Assembly (NCBI GenBank): GCA_032629725.1
Contig: JAFEVB010000036.1
Span: forward strand, 930,001 to 994,000
Length of the DNA: 64,000 bases
Direction: 5' to 3'
DNA from: Gremmenia infestans
Taxonomy: Eukaryota; Ascomycota; Leotiomycetes; Helotiales; Hamatocanthoscyphaceae
The stretch's first letter is position 1, and each line of letters opens with the position of its first letter. The position numbers and the translations under genes are program-made. Below, piece after piece: positions 54,868 through 64,000 of this stretch. The notes beneath the pieces were generated by a model. The model did no database searches. It had not been told where the DNA came from and worked only from the letters and a program-made list of their open reading frames with translations.

Positions 54868-56798
54868 CTACGCCTTCTCCTCGTTCGCCACTGCCTTCTC
54901 AGCCTTCACGCTCGCCTTTTTCTCATCCCTCTCCTTCCTCTCAGCCCTCCATCGTGGCCCATACCTGATAACCACAAACAACATCGGACTCAAGAGCACA
55001 TAGATCAAAGCAATCAGTGTATAACTCCACCCCAACCCCATCGCGCGCGTCATCGGCAGAATCAGCGCCGTCGCCCCAGCCCCAAGCAAACACCTAATCA
55101 AGTTAAACGCTGCCGTTGCCGTACCCGCAATCCTCGGATTGATATCCACAATCAGAATCGAGATCGTCTGCGTGGCTGCAATAAGCGTATATCCCAGAAA
55201 GAACAGGATTATGCAAGGTCCAGCAAGATTAACGCGAAAATGCAGGATCCAACCATAAATGATAGTACATATGCATGAGAGGAACAGCATGGGTATAGCG
55301 ACCTGCAATCTAGCCTTCTCAACAGGAAAATGACTTAGATCCTGCTGTCTGCTCTTTGTGACCTTGATCCCCACCCGTCTCCCCTCGCGGAACCAACTCC
55401 AGTCGATGATCTTCCCTTGGACGAATGCTGCGAGTAGTGAGCCTCCGGCTATGGGCAAATACATGAGCCCGACTTTCAGGTCGTTGAAACCGTAGATGTC
55501 TTTGAATTGTGAAGGCATGCCGGATATTATGGCATAGAAGCCCGCATATACCACCCCCGCATAGAACAACACGCAAAACCCTTCTTTCTCAAACGCAACG
55601 ACCAGCGTCTTGAGTGGATTCGGGAACTTCACCTTTCCCCGCTTCCTGGCCAGCTCATCCCTCTTGCTATAATCCGGCTCTCCAAGCCCAGCCTTGACTC
55701 GCTTCCGCTCATTAATGACATTCATGTAAGAGCGGTTCCAAGCCGGGGGAGGTACCGTGCCGTCGTCGACGATGAGGCGGCAGGTCTCCGGCATGAAGAG
55801 GAGCATGGGGATAAAAAATACAGCGGCTAGGATGGCGAGGAACCAGAAGATCCATTGCCAGCCTGCGTATTGCGAGATGATGCCGCCGAGGATAGGCCCG
55901 AGGGAGGGGGCGAGGATGCCGGTTAGGGAGGTGATGCCGATGTACATACCGCGTTCAGCGGAGGTGGCGACATCGGCTACTATGGCGTTTGCGAGGGCGA
56001 CTGTCCCGCTACTACCGCCGCTTTGGACCTTGATGGGTGTTAGTTTTAAAGATCGAAGGAGCGGGGTGAAAGCACTTACCATACGGAGGATCAGGAGAGC
56101 AACGTAGTTGTTTTGCAATGCAAGGGCAATATCCGCCGCAATGTATATAACAAAACAGATAATATATGCCGGCCTCCTACCCGCCGTGTCTGAGAACCCT
56201 CCAATAAACGCTGGGGCTGTGGCTTGTAGAATCTGAGAGTTGTTCAGTCAGCATTCAAGTCCACTGACCGACCCGAGGGAGATAGACAGCGTACCATGTA
56301 AGTAGTCATAGTTAAGTTAATCTTACTCGAGCTAACATGCAAGTCCTTGGCTAGAGTATTTAGCGCAGGAAAGTAGATCTATCAAAGGGTTAGTTAGTTC
56401 TTTGAGCCAGAGCCGAGAAGATAAAAATTCCTTCGATAACGAAAATTGAGTGAGTTGGTTACCTGGGCAGTAAAAGGAGAAAAGAAAGCACCCATGGTGG
56501 CAGTCAAGACTATGAAACGCTTTTCCCATAGTGTGTAGGAACTATAGGGTTTTTCTGATGCGGATGTATCTTGACGGATGAGAGGGTCTGCTGGTGGGAG
56601 GCCGGTCGAGCTTTCGGTGACGGCGATGTTGTCTTTAAGAGGAGATCCATGTTCGGAGCTGGAGGAAGTGATTTCTTGGGGAAGGGGAGAATCTGCCTCG
56701 CTTGGTCCAGGGGTTTTTACTGTGCCGACTTGCTCGTGTTCTTTGCTGTCACCACGTGCTACGGCAGGAGACGCGTCATACCCCTTGTTCAGCTCCAT
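54868..56798 (-). CDS. MFS transporter, DHA1 (drug:H+ antiporter, 12-TM) family
   Basis: Four exons, 56463-56798, 56295-56378, 56080-56232 and 54868-56028, give 577 aa. A disordered N-terminal tail (about 95 aa, many Ser/Glu) is followed by EKRFIVLTATMGAFFSPF (TM1), IYFPALNTLAKDLHVSSSKI, the motif-A-like GGFSDTAGRRPAYI, and GMYIGITSLTGILAPSLGPI with motif-C-like GP-rich sequence in TM5. A central loop (SKRDELARKRGKVKFPN) and six more membrane helices follow, ending in a charged tail. Yeast relatives are the Flr1/Tpo/Qdr group that export drugs, polyamines or organic acids. The last intron (56029-56079) is 51 nt without a stop, so the gene reads open through it. Substrate not predictable. Confidence 0.93.
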
Positions 56799-57296
56799 TC
56801 TTCTCTATCTGAGAAAAGAAAGCCGGAAAATCGAGTGTTCTGGACGCGATGGTCAAAAAGATAACAGTATTCGAGGGTCTAGAGTATACATAGCTTTGTT
56901 CGTCTTATATAAATTGAAGACGGAGCGCGGTCGGCAAAGAATTTGGAGATAAGGACCATAAGGTTGTATCTCCGGGTAAATGGTATTGTGGATTCCCAAC
57001 TCACCGCCTTCAATGAAGACAATATATTGCAATGGTTACCTAAAGGAAATGAAGCTGTGGATTACAGAAGTGATGCTTGGTAGTGACTCTTCTCAACTCG
57101 CGCTTGACATACAAGTAGATTTCATCCAAAGCTTAACGCAGAAGACAGTATCGTACCTGATTGGCGACGAAGACACGAATGATATCAGACATAATAAATT
57201 TGATTGTTACAGTCTGGAAACCTTGCATTTGCGTATGGCAAGATATCTGCGAATGCCCATTACATCTTCGGAAATCATCAATGCTCCATGTCGAAA
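56799..57296. other. MFS promoter and GGPPS 3' flank
   Basis: About 500 bp. A plus-strand frame from ATG 56980 runs antisense into the GGPPS gene to 57342 but has no recognisable domain. Confidence 0.5.
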
Positions 57297-58515
57297 TCAA
57301 ACAACCAATTTGTCCAAGATCATCCTAACACCTACTCCCTGACCAGCGCCACCGTCCAGTTCATCTAGTTGCACTTTTGCCCTCTCCATGAGTGTGCTAA
57401 GAACTTTCCTGCAGTATTCTAAACTGCCTGTACTCTCCATATACTGTACCGCGTATCTCTTCACTTGTTCATCTTCCGTCTTCTGCTTCAGAATATTCAA
57501 CAGCTGCATATTCTCTGGTCTTGCTCTGATGCTGTGGATGATGGGGAACGAGAATTTGCCTTCAGTCAAATCTTCACACATGCCTTTGTTGAAGGAATAT
57601 TCGGGTGAGGAGATGTTCTGGTAGTCGTCTCGGATTTGGAAGATGATGCCCATGAGGTTGACAAGAGGAACGCAATCCCTTTGACTTGTTACTTAGATGT
57701 TGGAAAGTTTGGGCAGGTACATACTTGAGGCTCTTGCTTTCAGCTTGCATTAACTTGATCGCTAATCTAAAAAGACCACCCGTCTTATTGCCAACCATCT
57801 CCAGATAATCATCCTCGGTGGGACAAGTCAAGGTATCCCTCCAGAACAGATCCATTCCTTGACCTCGATGCAGATTCAACAACTCCTCGGTATAGATATT
57901 GACTGCTTCCGGGTTGTTCAACTTTGTAAGTTCCTGGAGAGCTACAAAGTATACATAATTGGCCGAGTTGATTGCTTGGGCAGTCCCAAAAATGCTGTGT
58001 GCAACTGGAAGCCCGCGCCGCAGCACTGAAGAATCTTCGACGTCGTCTACCAGCAGCGAAGCAGTATGTAGCATTCCCACAACATTTTTGATAACCTCCA
58101 AACTCTCTAATGGTACCTCCAACCATTCGTTAAACGCCGCGATCAGCTGCGATCTAATATTCTTTCCTGGCTGGGCCATCAAATATTCGTAGGGCCCCAT
58201 CAAGATCTGGTCATTCTGTGGGGACCAACTGCTCTTTCCGGTGAACGCCATGTCGCTCCTGTTGTATCTCTCAGGGTCCGGAGGAGACCCGCCAGCGTGT
58301 TGTATAGATGGATTTATGGAGTTTGGGTTTGCGCCAGAGTACTTCCTCTGGCTTATCCAGTCACCTTCGGCAACGGGTTTCAAGACTGGCTTAGGAGGGG
58401 TGTGGTTTAGGCCATTGTGCCCCGTCGAGGAAGTCCGTGGTGGGATGACGTTTGGTGATCGAAATTGATCCATTCTTGTCAAGGGTCCTCGGTCAGAGAG
58501 ATTGCGCTGGGCCAT
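57297..58515 (-). CDS. geranylgeranyl diphosphate synthase
   Basis: Two exons, 57725-58515 and 57297-57678, give 390 aa. Both aspartate-rich motifs are present: the first in SLLVDDVEDSSVLRRG near residue 156, the second in GIIFQIRDDYQN near 281. GPYEYLMAQPGKNIRSQL, GLPVAHSIFGTAQAINSANY and GNKTGGLFRLAIKLM are typical of fungal GGPPS (Bts1, Neurospora al-3). The enzyme condenses IPP with FPP to make GGPP for protein prenylation, carotenoids or diterpenes. The N-terminal ~95 residues are disordered, as in other fungal forms. The first ATG with conserved context is at 58515; the frame stays open upstream only to a GTG. No terpene cyclase is nearby, so a housekeeping role is more likely. Confidence 0.93.
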
Positions 58516-59827
58516 ATATATCCTCCTCCCATCCACCTCCGTTGTAGGATTTGATCGAAGAGTCAGCGCCAGGCTGCAGTTCTGGCTGCAAGCAAGCGGC
58601 GAAGGCACCAGATACAGCAGTCAGATTTAAAGACGCGGCTCCACCGTTCTTAACGCTTAACGCTTGATTGCGGGGTTTGCAAGAAGGCAAGCGAAGCGGG
58701 GCAAAGGCTTGAGAGTGGGACGAGACTATAATAGTCGTGAAGGTGGCTGGTCAGGTCGATGGTGTACCTCGACTAGCTTGACGGCGATGTTTGTACTTAG
58801 CCCTACGTACTGCCACGGACTATTCGCCAGGAGAGGTAAGTGAGTGAGTAATTCATGGCGAGTCTAGAGGTCTCGCTATGGACAGAAATCTAGTCTCCAT
58901 AAATCAAGACTTACTGTACCTTAGGACCCGTCACAAGTGTGACTTGGTTTGACGAATTTCAAGGACTTTGCGTTGTACGGTAGATTAAGCTACCCGTCGA
59001 CCAGCTTACTGTCAAGAAGCTAGGTAAAGGGACTGCTTCTTAAACTCGCGCTGTCAGCTCCTTCACATGCAAAGGAGGGGGGGCAGCTGACAGTTTGACA
59101 GGCATCATGCATACTTTCCTCGGACACAAGACCAGCCTTCTCGATGTTGAGCTCGCATTCATGCGATATGTGTGAGATGTAGGATGGTGTTAGAGTATTG
59201 ACTCCTAAAAGTTTCGTTAAATGTCTCATATCATTTGGCGGGGTCACACGTAGGGAGAACAGGGGTAGTAGGATATGATAATAACGCGATCTTTGTTTTT
59301 GAAACGGATATATTTCATCTAAAGAGCAATAAGGTAGGTTGGCAGCATCCGCATATCTACAATATTCTTGTACTGTAACCAAAAGCCCACGCACGCATTT
59401 TGCGCAAAGCTGTTATCTGCTTTGCTTTGCTTTGCTTTGCCTTGCTTATCGCATCTTATCTGCAGGTCCCCGGATTTTGCTTTCTGCCACTTTTTACTCA
59501 CCGCCTTCTGAAGTCGTACTGGATTGGGCCCTAGCAGCCTCGGTTGTCGTTGTCCTTCCCTGTCATTGCCGTTCTCGCCGTTGCCAGGCCATCTTGATAG
59601 CTAAAAACTGGCTATAATCGAGGCATTATGGGGACCAAGCTTCACGTCAGGCAAACAAAACAAAACTACCAAACTCTTCATTTCGCCTTTCCTGTATTAA
59701 CATTTGCTCAGCATATTCTTCTCATTTACTCAGGCGTTGCGAACTGGCCGGTATCATTTTTCCAATCGTAATCGCAATCGCAGTCCCAACATCCAATCCA
59801 AAAACAAAAACAACACAATTAAAAGCC
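58516..59827. other. 1.3-kb divergent region GGPPS / Cdc14
   Basis: No supportable gene. A 124-codon minus-strand frame (59020-59394) has no domain. A (TTTGC)4-5 microsatellite lies at 59421-59445. Confidence 0.5.
59421..59445. repeat. (TTTGC) pentamer microsatellite
   Basis: Four exact TTTGC copies followed by a degenerate CTTGC copy, about 380 bp upstream of the Cdc14 start. Confidence 0.9.
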
Positions 59828-60762
59828 ATGGAAGCACTACTCTCACTCTCCTTCGATAACCTCTCCTCCTACGACCAGGGAAAGATTCGCAAGGGACTAC
59901 GCCAGATTGATGGTCTCCTCGCAGAGGTCTGCCTATCGTCTGCCTCGCCAAAATCCGCAGCTGAGAAGCGTCGTTCTGTTATTGATCCGGGCAAAGAACC
60001 ACCGCCATTGAAAAAGCTGGGTGAGCTGGGTAGCGATCCGGCTTTCAGAGAATTCTTCAAGCTGCAGGATGGTTTTGAGTGGAATGTGGCTACGCGATTG
60101 ATCAATTGTTTGGACAGGTTGTTGGGAAAGTCGAACGACGGACAGAATGATCTATTGATTATCCAGACGCTCGACCTGCTCCAGGGAATTATGCTATTAC
60201 ATCCGCCTTCGCGGAATCTATTCTCGACAGAATCGCATATGAATGTATGTCTTCCCCCGTGTGCCATTATATGATTAGCATAGCTGACTTTCGCAAATAG
60301 CAACTCCTCGATCTCCTAGAACCAATGTGGTGTCCAGCAATCCAGTCCACAACAATCATCACCCTCGTCTGCGCCCTCGTCGATACCCCTCAAAATACCA
60401 GGACATTTGAAAACCTCGAAGGTCTACTTGCAATTACATCAGCCTTCAAATCGCGCGAGACGACGCGAGAAGTCAAGATGAAGCTCGTCGAATTCCTGTA
60501 CTTCTACCTCATGCCCGAGACACCCTCTATACCCTCGGCAAACGGAACCCTATCCGTTCCCTCCATGCTGCAGCGAAGTCCAAGTAAGCTGGCGGGAGCT
60601 TTTGGCCGACTGGACACTGCTGCAAGGAAGCGTGCAGATAGTGAGAGTGGGAATACGAAGAGTACGGCGGAGAAACAAGAGCTTCTGGGCAAGTTTTTGG
60701 ATGGAGTGAATGACCTGGTAGCTGATTTGCAAGAAGGACATGCATTTGGAGGTGAATTGTAA
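59828..60762 (+). CDS. Cdc14-domain protein, septation initiation network (SIN) component
   Basis: Two exons, 59828-60244 and 60301-60762, give 292 aa. The product starts MEALLSLSFDNLSSYDQGKI and contains FFKLQDGFEWNVATRLINCL and LLDLLEPMWCPAIQSTTIIT, then MKLVEFLYFYLMPE, which are the conserved blocks of the fungal Cdc14 (SIN) family. This is not the Cdc14 phosphatase: in S. pombe, cdc14 is the partner of the Sid1 kinase and is needed to trigger septum formation. A basic/Ser-rich tail (RSPSKLAGAFGRLDTAARKR) ends the protein. The intron is in phase 0 with GTATGT and AATAG. Length is close to the family norm (about 240-300 aa). Confidence 0.9.
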
Positions 60763-60954
60763 TGTTATTTCCTTTTGTTTGACGGCATAGACGGAGTTTG
60801 CTTTTGGTCGCGATCTGGGGCGTTGGATGAATCTGCGTTTGTATGGTATGGAAAATGGTTGATTAATTGCGGATATGGAGGCCGTTTCTGTAATATTCGG
60901 ATCAAGGCGTTATCCGATGGCCTTTGTCAGGGGCTTAATTAGGGATGAGCATTA

Positions 60955-62144
60955 TCAAGGCAATTCTATTGCAGGATTTGAAGGTCCTTCTTTTTTCTGG
61001 TAGTTAAAGACTCCAGATGTTGTGACGTTAGATTGACTTCTAGAATCAATCTCAACTGGAGCCGCAATATCGTTCGGGCTTTGGGGTAATGTCGGTACAC
61101 CCCTATTAGACCCGGGGCTCATTGCGGTTGAGTGTTGATCTTCGGTGAAAGGACCAGATGCCGCAGCTGGTCCAAAGTAATCCGAGGGTTGACTTCGACC
61201 AGGAGATGGCCTCCTTACTGGCCCTCCATTCATTCCACCGGAACTTTGAGACATAGCAGGAGGACCAGAAGCCCCCTCACTCTGTCTGGCGCGGTGTCGG
61301 TGAACCAGGAAGAACCACATCACAGCTGATATGATAAGTAGAGCACCAAGCGAGACTCCAACTCCAATGCCTGCCTTTGCTCCAGTAGAAAGCCCTTTAC
61401 CCTCAGACGGCTTGGGCACCGCAGTAGCTATTAAACCGCCCGAGCCCGTCCTCGTAAGCATCACCGACCCAGTAGCGGAGCAGAAATTCCCAGTCTCAGA
61501 AGTAACGCATTGCTGTCCCAGCCCACAGCATCCTCCCCCTAGGGAACTCGCGCACGCAAACTGGTTCGCAGCCGAGCATCCGCTGGCAACTGTACTTACA
61601 CTTACAACGGGATCACTGGTAGGTGTCGCGGTAGACACACATTGGCTCGCTCCGGTCTGGCACATCCACCCGTAAGAACAGCATCCTCCGCCTAGCGACG
61701 AAGCGCACGGGAAAAGGCTCGTACCGGTACACTTTCGCGGACAGCACGCTTGTGCTGGCGTCGCCGTTCCGCTATTCGTGACCGTCGTGGTGCATATATA
61801 AGCTGATGACCCGCACTCAATACCGCAGTTTGATCCAATTGCGCAACATCCAACGCTGCCCGTTGTGTTTATGATGCAGTATTGCGAGTTCGGGCAGCAG
61901 GCGTCGGTTTGGTTCACTTCCACGCCTAAACAGTGTCAGTCGCATGCTTAATCTCAGCTGAAAAAAAGGAGTTACAATTGTGCGAATTAGCTTGAGCACA
62001 TTGCCCAGTGTCTCTTCCTTCCAGTCCTCCTAGATACTGCCGTGGACTGAGCCCAGCAGGCATGTCCATTGCTCCATATTGCGCACCTGCCGTATTCAGC
62101 AGCGCGAATGCGATCGCTACCGGCAGAAAGTGTCGTGCAAGCAT
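60955..62144 (-). CDS. single-pass membrane protein with cysteine-rich extracellular modules
   Basis: Two exons, 61976-62144 and 60955-61925, give 379 aa. A signal peptide (FLPVAIAFALLNTAGA) is followed by a cysteine-rich region: CCPNSQYCIINTTGSVGCC, CGIECGSSAYIC, then two similar modules (FPCASSLGGGCCSYGWMC and FACASSLGGGCCGLGQQC). After a Ser/Thr/Gly stretch comes one transmembrane helix (IGVGVSLGALLIISAVMWFF) with the stop-transfer HRHRAR, and a Pro/Ser-rich cytoplasmic tail ending NPAIELP. The form resembles fungal surface sensors and SKG6/Axl2-like or Mid2-like proteins, but the cysteine modules do not match WSC. A role in wall sensing or adhesion is only a guess. Confidence 0.85.
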
Positions 62145-62928
62145 TTCGATCGAGGTTCTTTTCTAAGCAGCTTTGCTCTACGGGTATTGGGACATCTGCT
62201 CCTTTTACGCGATTGATAATTCCAGAAAAGGTATCGATGAATGACTGAACAAAGGAAAGGAAGTGAAATCGCACAAGGGCAACAGCTTGCTAAGCTACAC
62301 ACCACCACACCTCTTTGTATGCACAGTAATTGCAAATGCATCGCGGAAAGAAGGGAAAGGTGTGGCTCCTTGCATCCTTGCCAGCTCTTCTCAGCTTACG
62401 AGAAGCCGCACGAGTTCCCGATTCGTGGAGCTTCATGGATAAAGGAAGGGAAAAGGGTCTAGCCCTGCGAATCTCCTGCAGAGGCTGCGGCTGCATCCTC
62501 TGATCCCGCCATCGTGGTTCTTTGGCAGTTGCTGCTTCTGGACAGCCCGCATGGACATGCTCGGAGAGGGGTGGTTTTGATGAAGCTCCAATTGGCGGGT
62601 GCTCGTCGGAAAAGAATAATCTGGCGATCCTTCATGCGAGATGTGGCAAGGGGTCTTATTGGCTTAAGATCACCGGATGATTCGAGATTTGTTTTCCGAG
62701 TTGATCAGGTTTCTTTGTATTCTGATGTTGTAAATCAGGGTTTGAAAAGTGGTTGGAAATATTGCATAATAATTGGTCTTTCCTTCGCTCCAAGCGAGCA
62801 AAGAAGGACGCATCGACTATTATACTGTACCATACAAAGTGGATAGTTCAAACACAACGAATTAATGGGACTGCTTGAGCTTCAAAGTCTACTTGCAAGA
62901 CAACCAACTTTCATAGATTAGAGTATAC
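62145..62928. other. intergenic: surface-protein promoter and P450 3' flank
   Basis: About 780 bp with only short frames. No gene supported. Confidence 0.5.
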
Positions 62929-64000
62929 TCACCCACGAGCAGGGAAGGACTCTGCTCCTCTCCTTACGAATCTCACTTTAACATTGTTACGCAATCTCAT
63001 AGCCAGCCCCGTTTCCCGATCCTCTACAGCGTGCAATGCCTTCTTCCTCGTCTCGTCCCACGCGGCCCCATTTTCAGGCACTAACTCAATAGAATGATCT
63101 TTCAACAACACCGCGATCAAAGTACAGAATTCCACTTGAGCGAACTTCCTTCCTAGACACCCCCTGAACCCGCTGCTAAATGCCAAAAAAGCTCCTTTGC
63201 GCGGACAGAAAAGATAAGGATGCGCGGGGGATTCATTCGAAGAATCATGTGGGGGATTGTAATCTTCTGGCATGAGCCAGCGAGAAAGTCGGAATTCCTG
63301 CGAATCTGAGCCCCAGTATTTGGAGTTCCTTTGGACGCCCACAATATCGAGGTTCACTCTGCTCATAGGGGGAATCTGGATAGTCTTCCCTTCGTGGGTG
63401 ATCGTTTGGATGCTGTTCGAGGAGAATTTGGGCGACATAACTACGGGAGGGTAGAAGCGTAGGACCTCGAGCTGTGTAATAGTAAGCTTGCGTATAAAAT
63501 TGGTTGTTCCCCGGCAGAGTTACCATCAAAGCCATGATAATTCTCATCTTGGGATAGTCGTCATATGAAAGCTCTTCTCCAACTTTTTTCGTTGCCCATA
63601 TGCCATCGATTTCCTTTTGTATTTGCATCTGTATCTGCGGGTCGCTTGCCAAGAGAACCAGGGCAGTCTTCAGTGTTGATGCGCTTGTTTCATGGCCAGC
63701 GACCATAAATATGTAGATGTTCCCAATCGTCTCTTGTTCACTAAGTCCCATGGCATTGTCTCCCGAGCTGCCTTTGACAATACTGCCCAGCAAATCGCCT
63801 GCGCTGTTTTCATTATATTTCTCGGCCCTATGAGCTTCCATCATTTCACGCGTATAAGATTGAAAATGGTCTGAAGCCTGGGTCAGATACCGAAGCGGGC
63901 TGTTGCGTAATATCACTTCCGGGACTCCTATAAGGATACGGATGTTATTCATCACGAGAGTCAGGCTATTTTGGAAAGGCAAGCTCTTCTGATCAGTTAA
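62929..64000 (-). CDS. cytochrome P450, C-terminal part, cut by the window edge
   Basis: Two exons are visible, 62929-63471 and 63524 to the edge; the 5' part lies beyond 64000. The I-helix carries the oxygen-binding motif MVAGHETSASTL (AGxET/S). The 52-nt intron removal restores IIMALMLEVLRFYPPVVM, giving the K-helix ExxR. The heme loop is FLAFSSGFRGCLGRKFAQVE with the axial Cys, followed by FCTLIAVLLK. About 335 residues of a usual 500-550 are present. A possible acceptor (CTGATCAG) sits at 63989-63996, so an intron could lie at the edge. P450 family and substrate cannot be assigned; the neighbour genes do not indicate a biosynthetic cluster. Confidence 0.9.

Noticed and set aside
56980..57342. 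120-codon plus-strand frame
   Set aside because: It overlaps the GGPPS 3' end in antisense and has no recognisable family.
59020..59394. 124-codon minus-strand frame
   Set aside because: No domain and no splice context; it sits in a divergent promoter region.
59828..60762. Cdc14 phosphatase
   Set aside because: No HCxxGxxR phosphatase signature is present; the sequence matches the unrelated SIN component that shares the name.
54868..64000. GGPP synthase, MFS exporter and P450 as a diterpene cluster
   Set aside because: No terpene cyclase or other tailoring enzymes are present, and housekeeping genes (Cdc14 SIN component) lie between them. The GGPPS looks like the general cellular enzyme.

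Overview
The window reads as chromosomal DNA of a filamentous ascomycete (Pezizomycotina). The genes are separated by short intergenic stretches and interrupted by introns of about 45-150 nt, mostly GT-AG with CTNAC-like branch sites. The gene set is typical of that group: an EsdC-like glycogen-binding protein, an Ime2/ImeB kinase, a bZIP protein with a DUF3425 tail, a 2EXR protein, an Stc1-domain protein, a Cdc14 SIN component, a GGPP synthase and a CECR5-type HAD protein. Leotiomycetes/Helotiales is my guess from general feel; the order cannot be proven from the sequence alone. I rebuilt most gene models by joining exons by eye, checking that each junction keeps the reading frame and restores a conserved motif.

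Layout from left to right. 0.7-1.6 kb: EsdC-like gene (-). 1.6-5.9 kb: no convincing gene. 5.9-7.5 kb: HAD hydrolase (+). 8.2-12.5 kb: a possible catabolic trio of DapA-like aldolase (-), amidohydrolase-2 lactonase-like enzyme (-) and MetX-like alpha/beta hydrolase (+), the last two sharing a 253-bp divergent promoter. 13.6-16.2 kb: a secreted, probably GPI-anchored protein and an unrecognised 365-aa protein (both +). 16.6-19.7 kb: NHP2 (-), QCR8 (-, four short exons) and prohibitin 1 (+); QCR8 and PHB1 are divergent. 20.1-27.7 kb: Lpl1-like DUF676 lipase (-), REX3 exonuclease (+), RFC5 clamp-loader subunit (-), small HAD phosphatase (-). 29.7-31.1 kb: a seven-exon Stc1-domain protein (-). 31.1-34.7 kb: mostly non-coding, ending in the long leader of an Ime2-type kinase (34.8-37.3 kb, +). 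38.9-43.8 kb: SDR (-), bZIP/DUF3425 protein (+), 2EXR protein (-). 44.6-49.3 kb: MCM2 (-) divergent from UBR7-like (+). 50.1-53.1 kb: GH3 beta-glucosidase with PA14 (-). 54.9-58.5 kb: MFS exporter (-) and GGPP synthase (-). 59.8-62.1 kb: Cdc14 SIN component (+) and a single-pass cysteine-rich surface protein (-). 62.9 kb to the right edge: the C-terminal part of a cytochrome P450 (-), cut by the window end.

Most genes are housekeeping genes for replication (MCM2, RFC5), RNA metabolism (NHP2, REX3), mitochondria (QCR8, PHB1), septation (Cdc14), meiosis or sexual development (Ime2, EsdC), RNAi-linked chromatin (Stc1) and metabolism. I saw no transposon, rRNA, tRNA, CRISPR array or secondary-metabolite core gene. 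The more unusual points are two GC-AG introns, a likely 5-nt first coding exon in MCM2, a shared GCGTAAAG-type element upstream of the two replication genes, a decayed ~92-bp tandem repeat between the SDR and bZIP genes, and a duplicated cysteine module in the surface protein.
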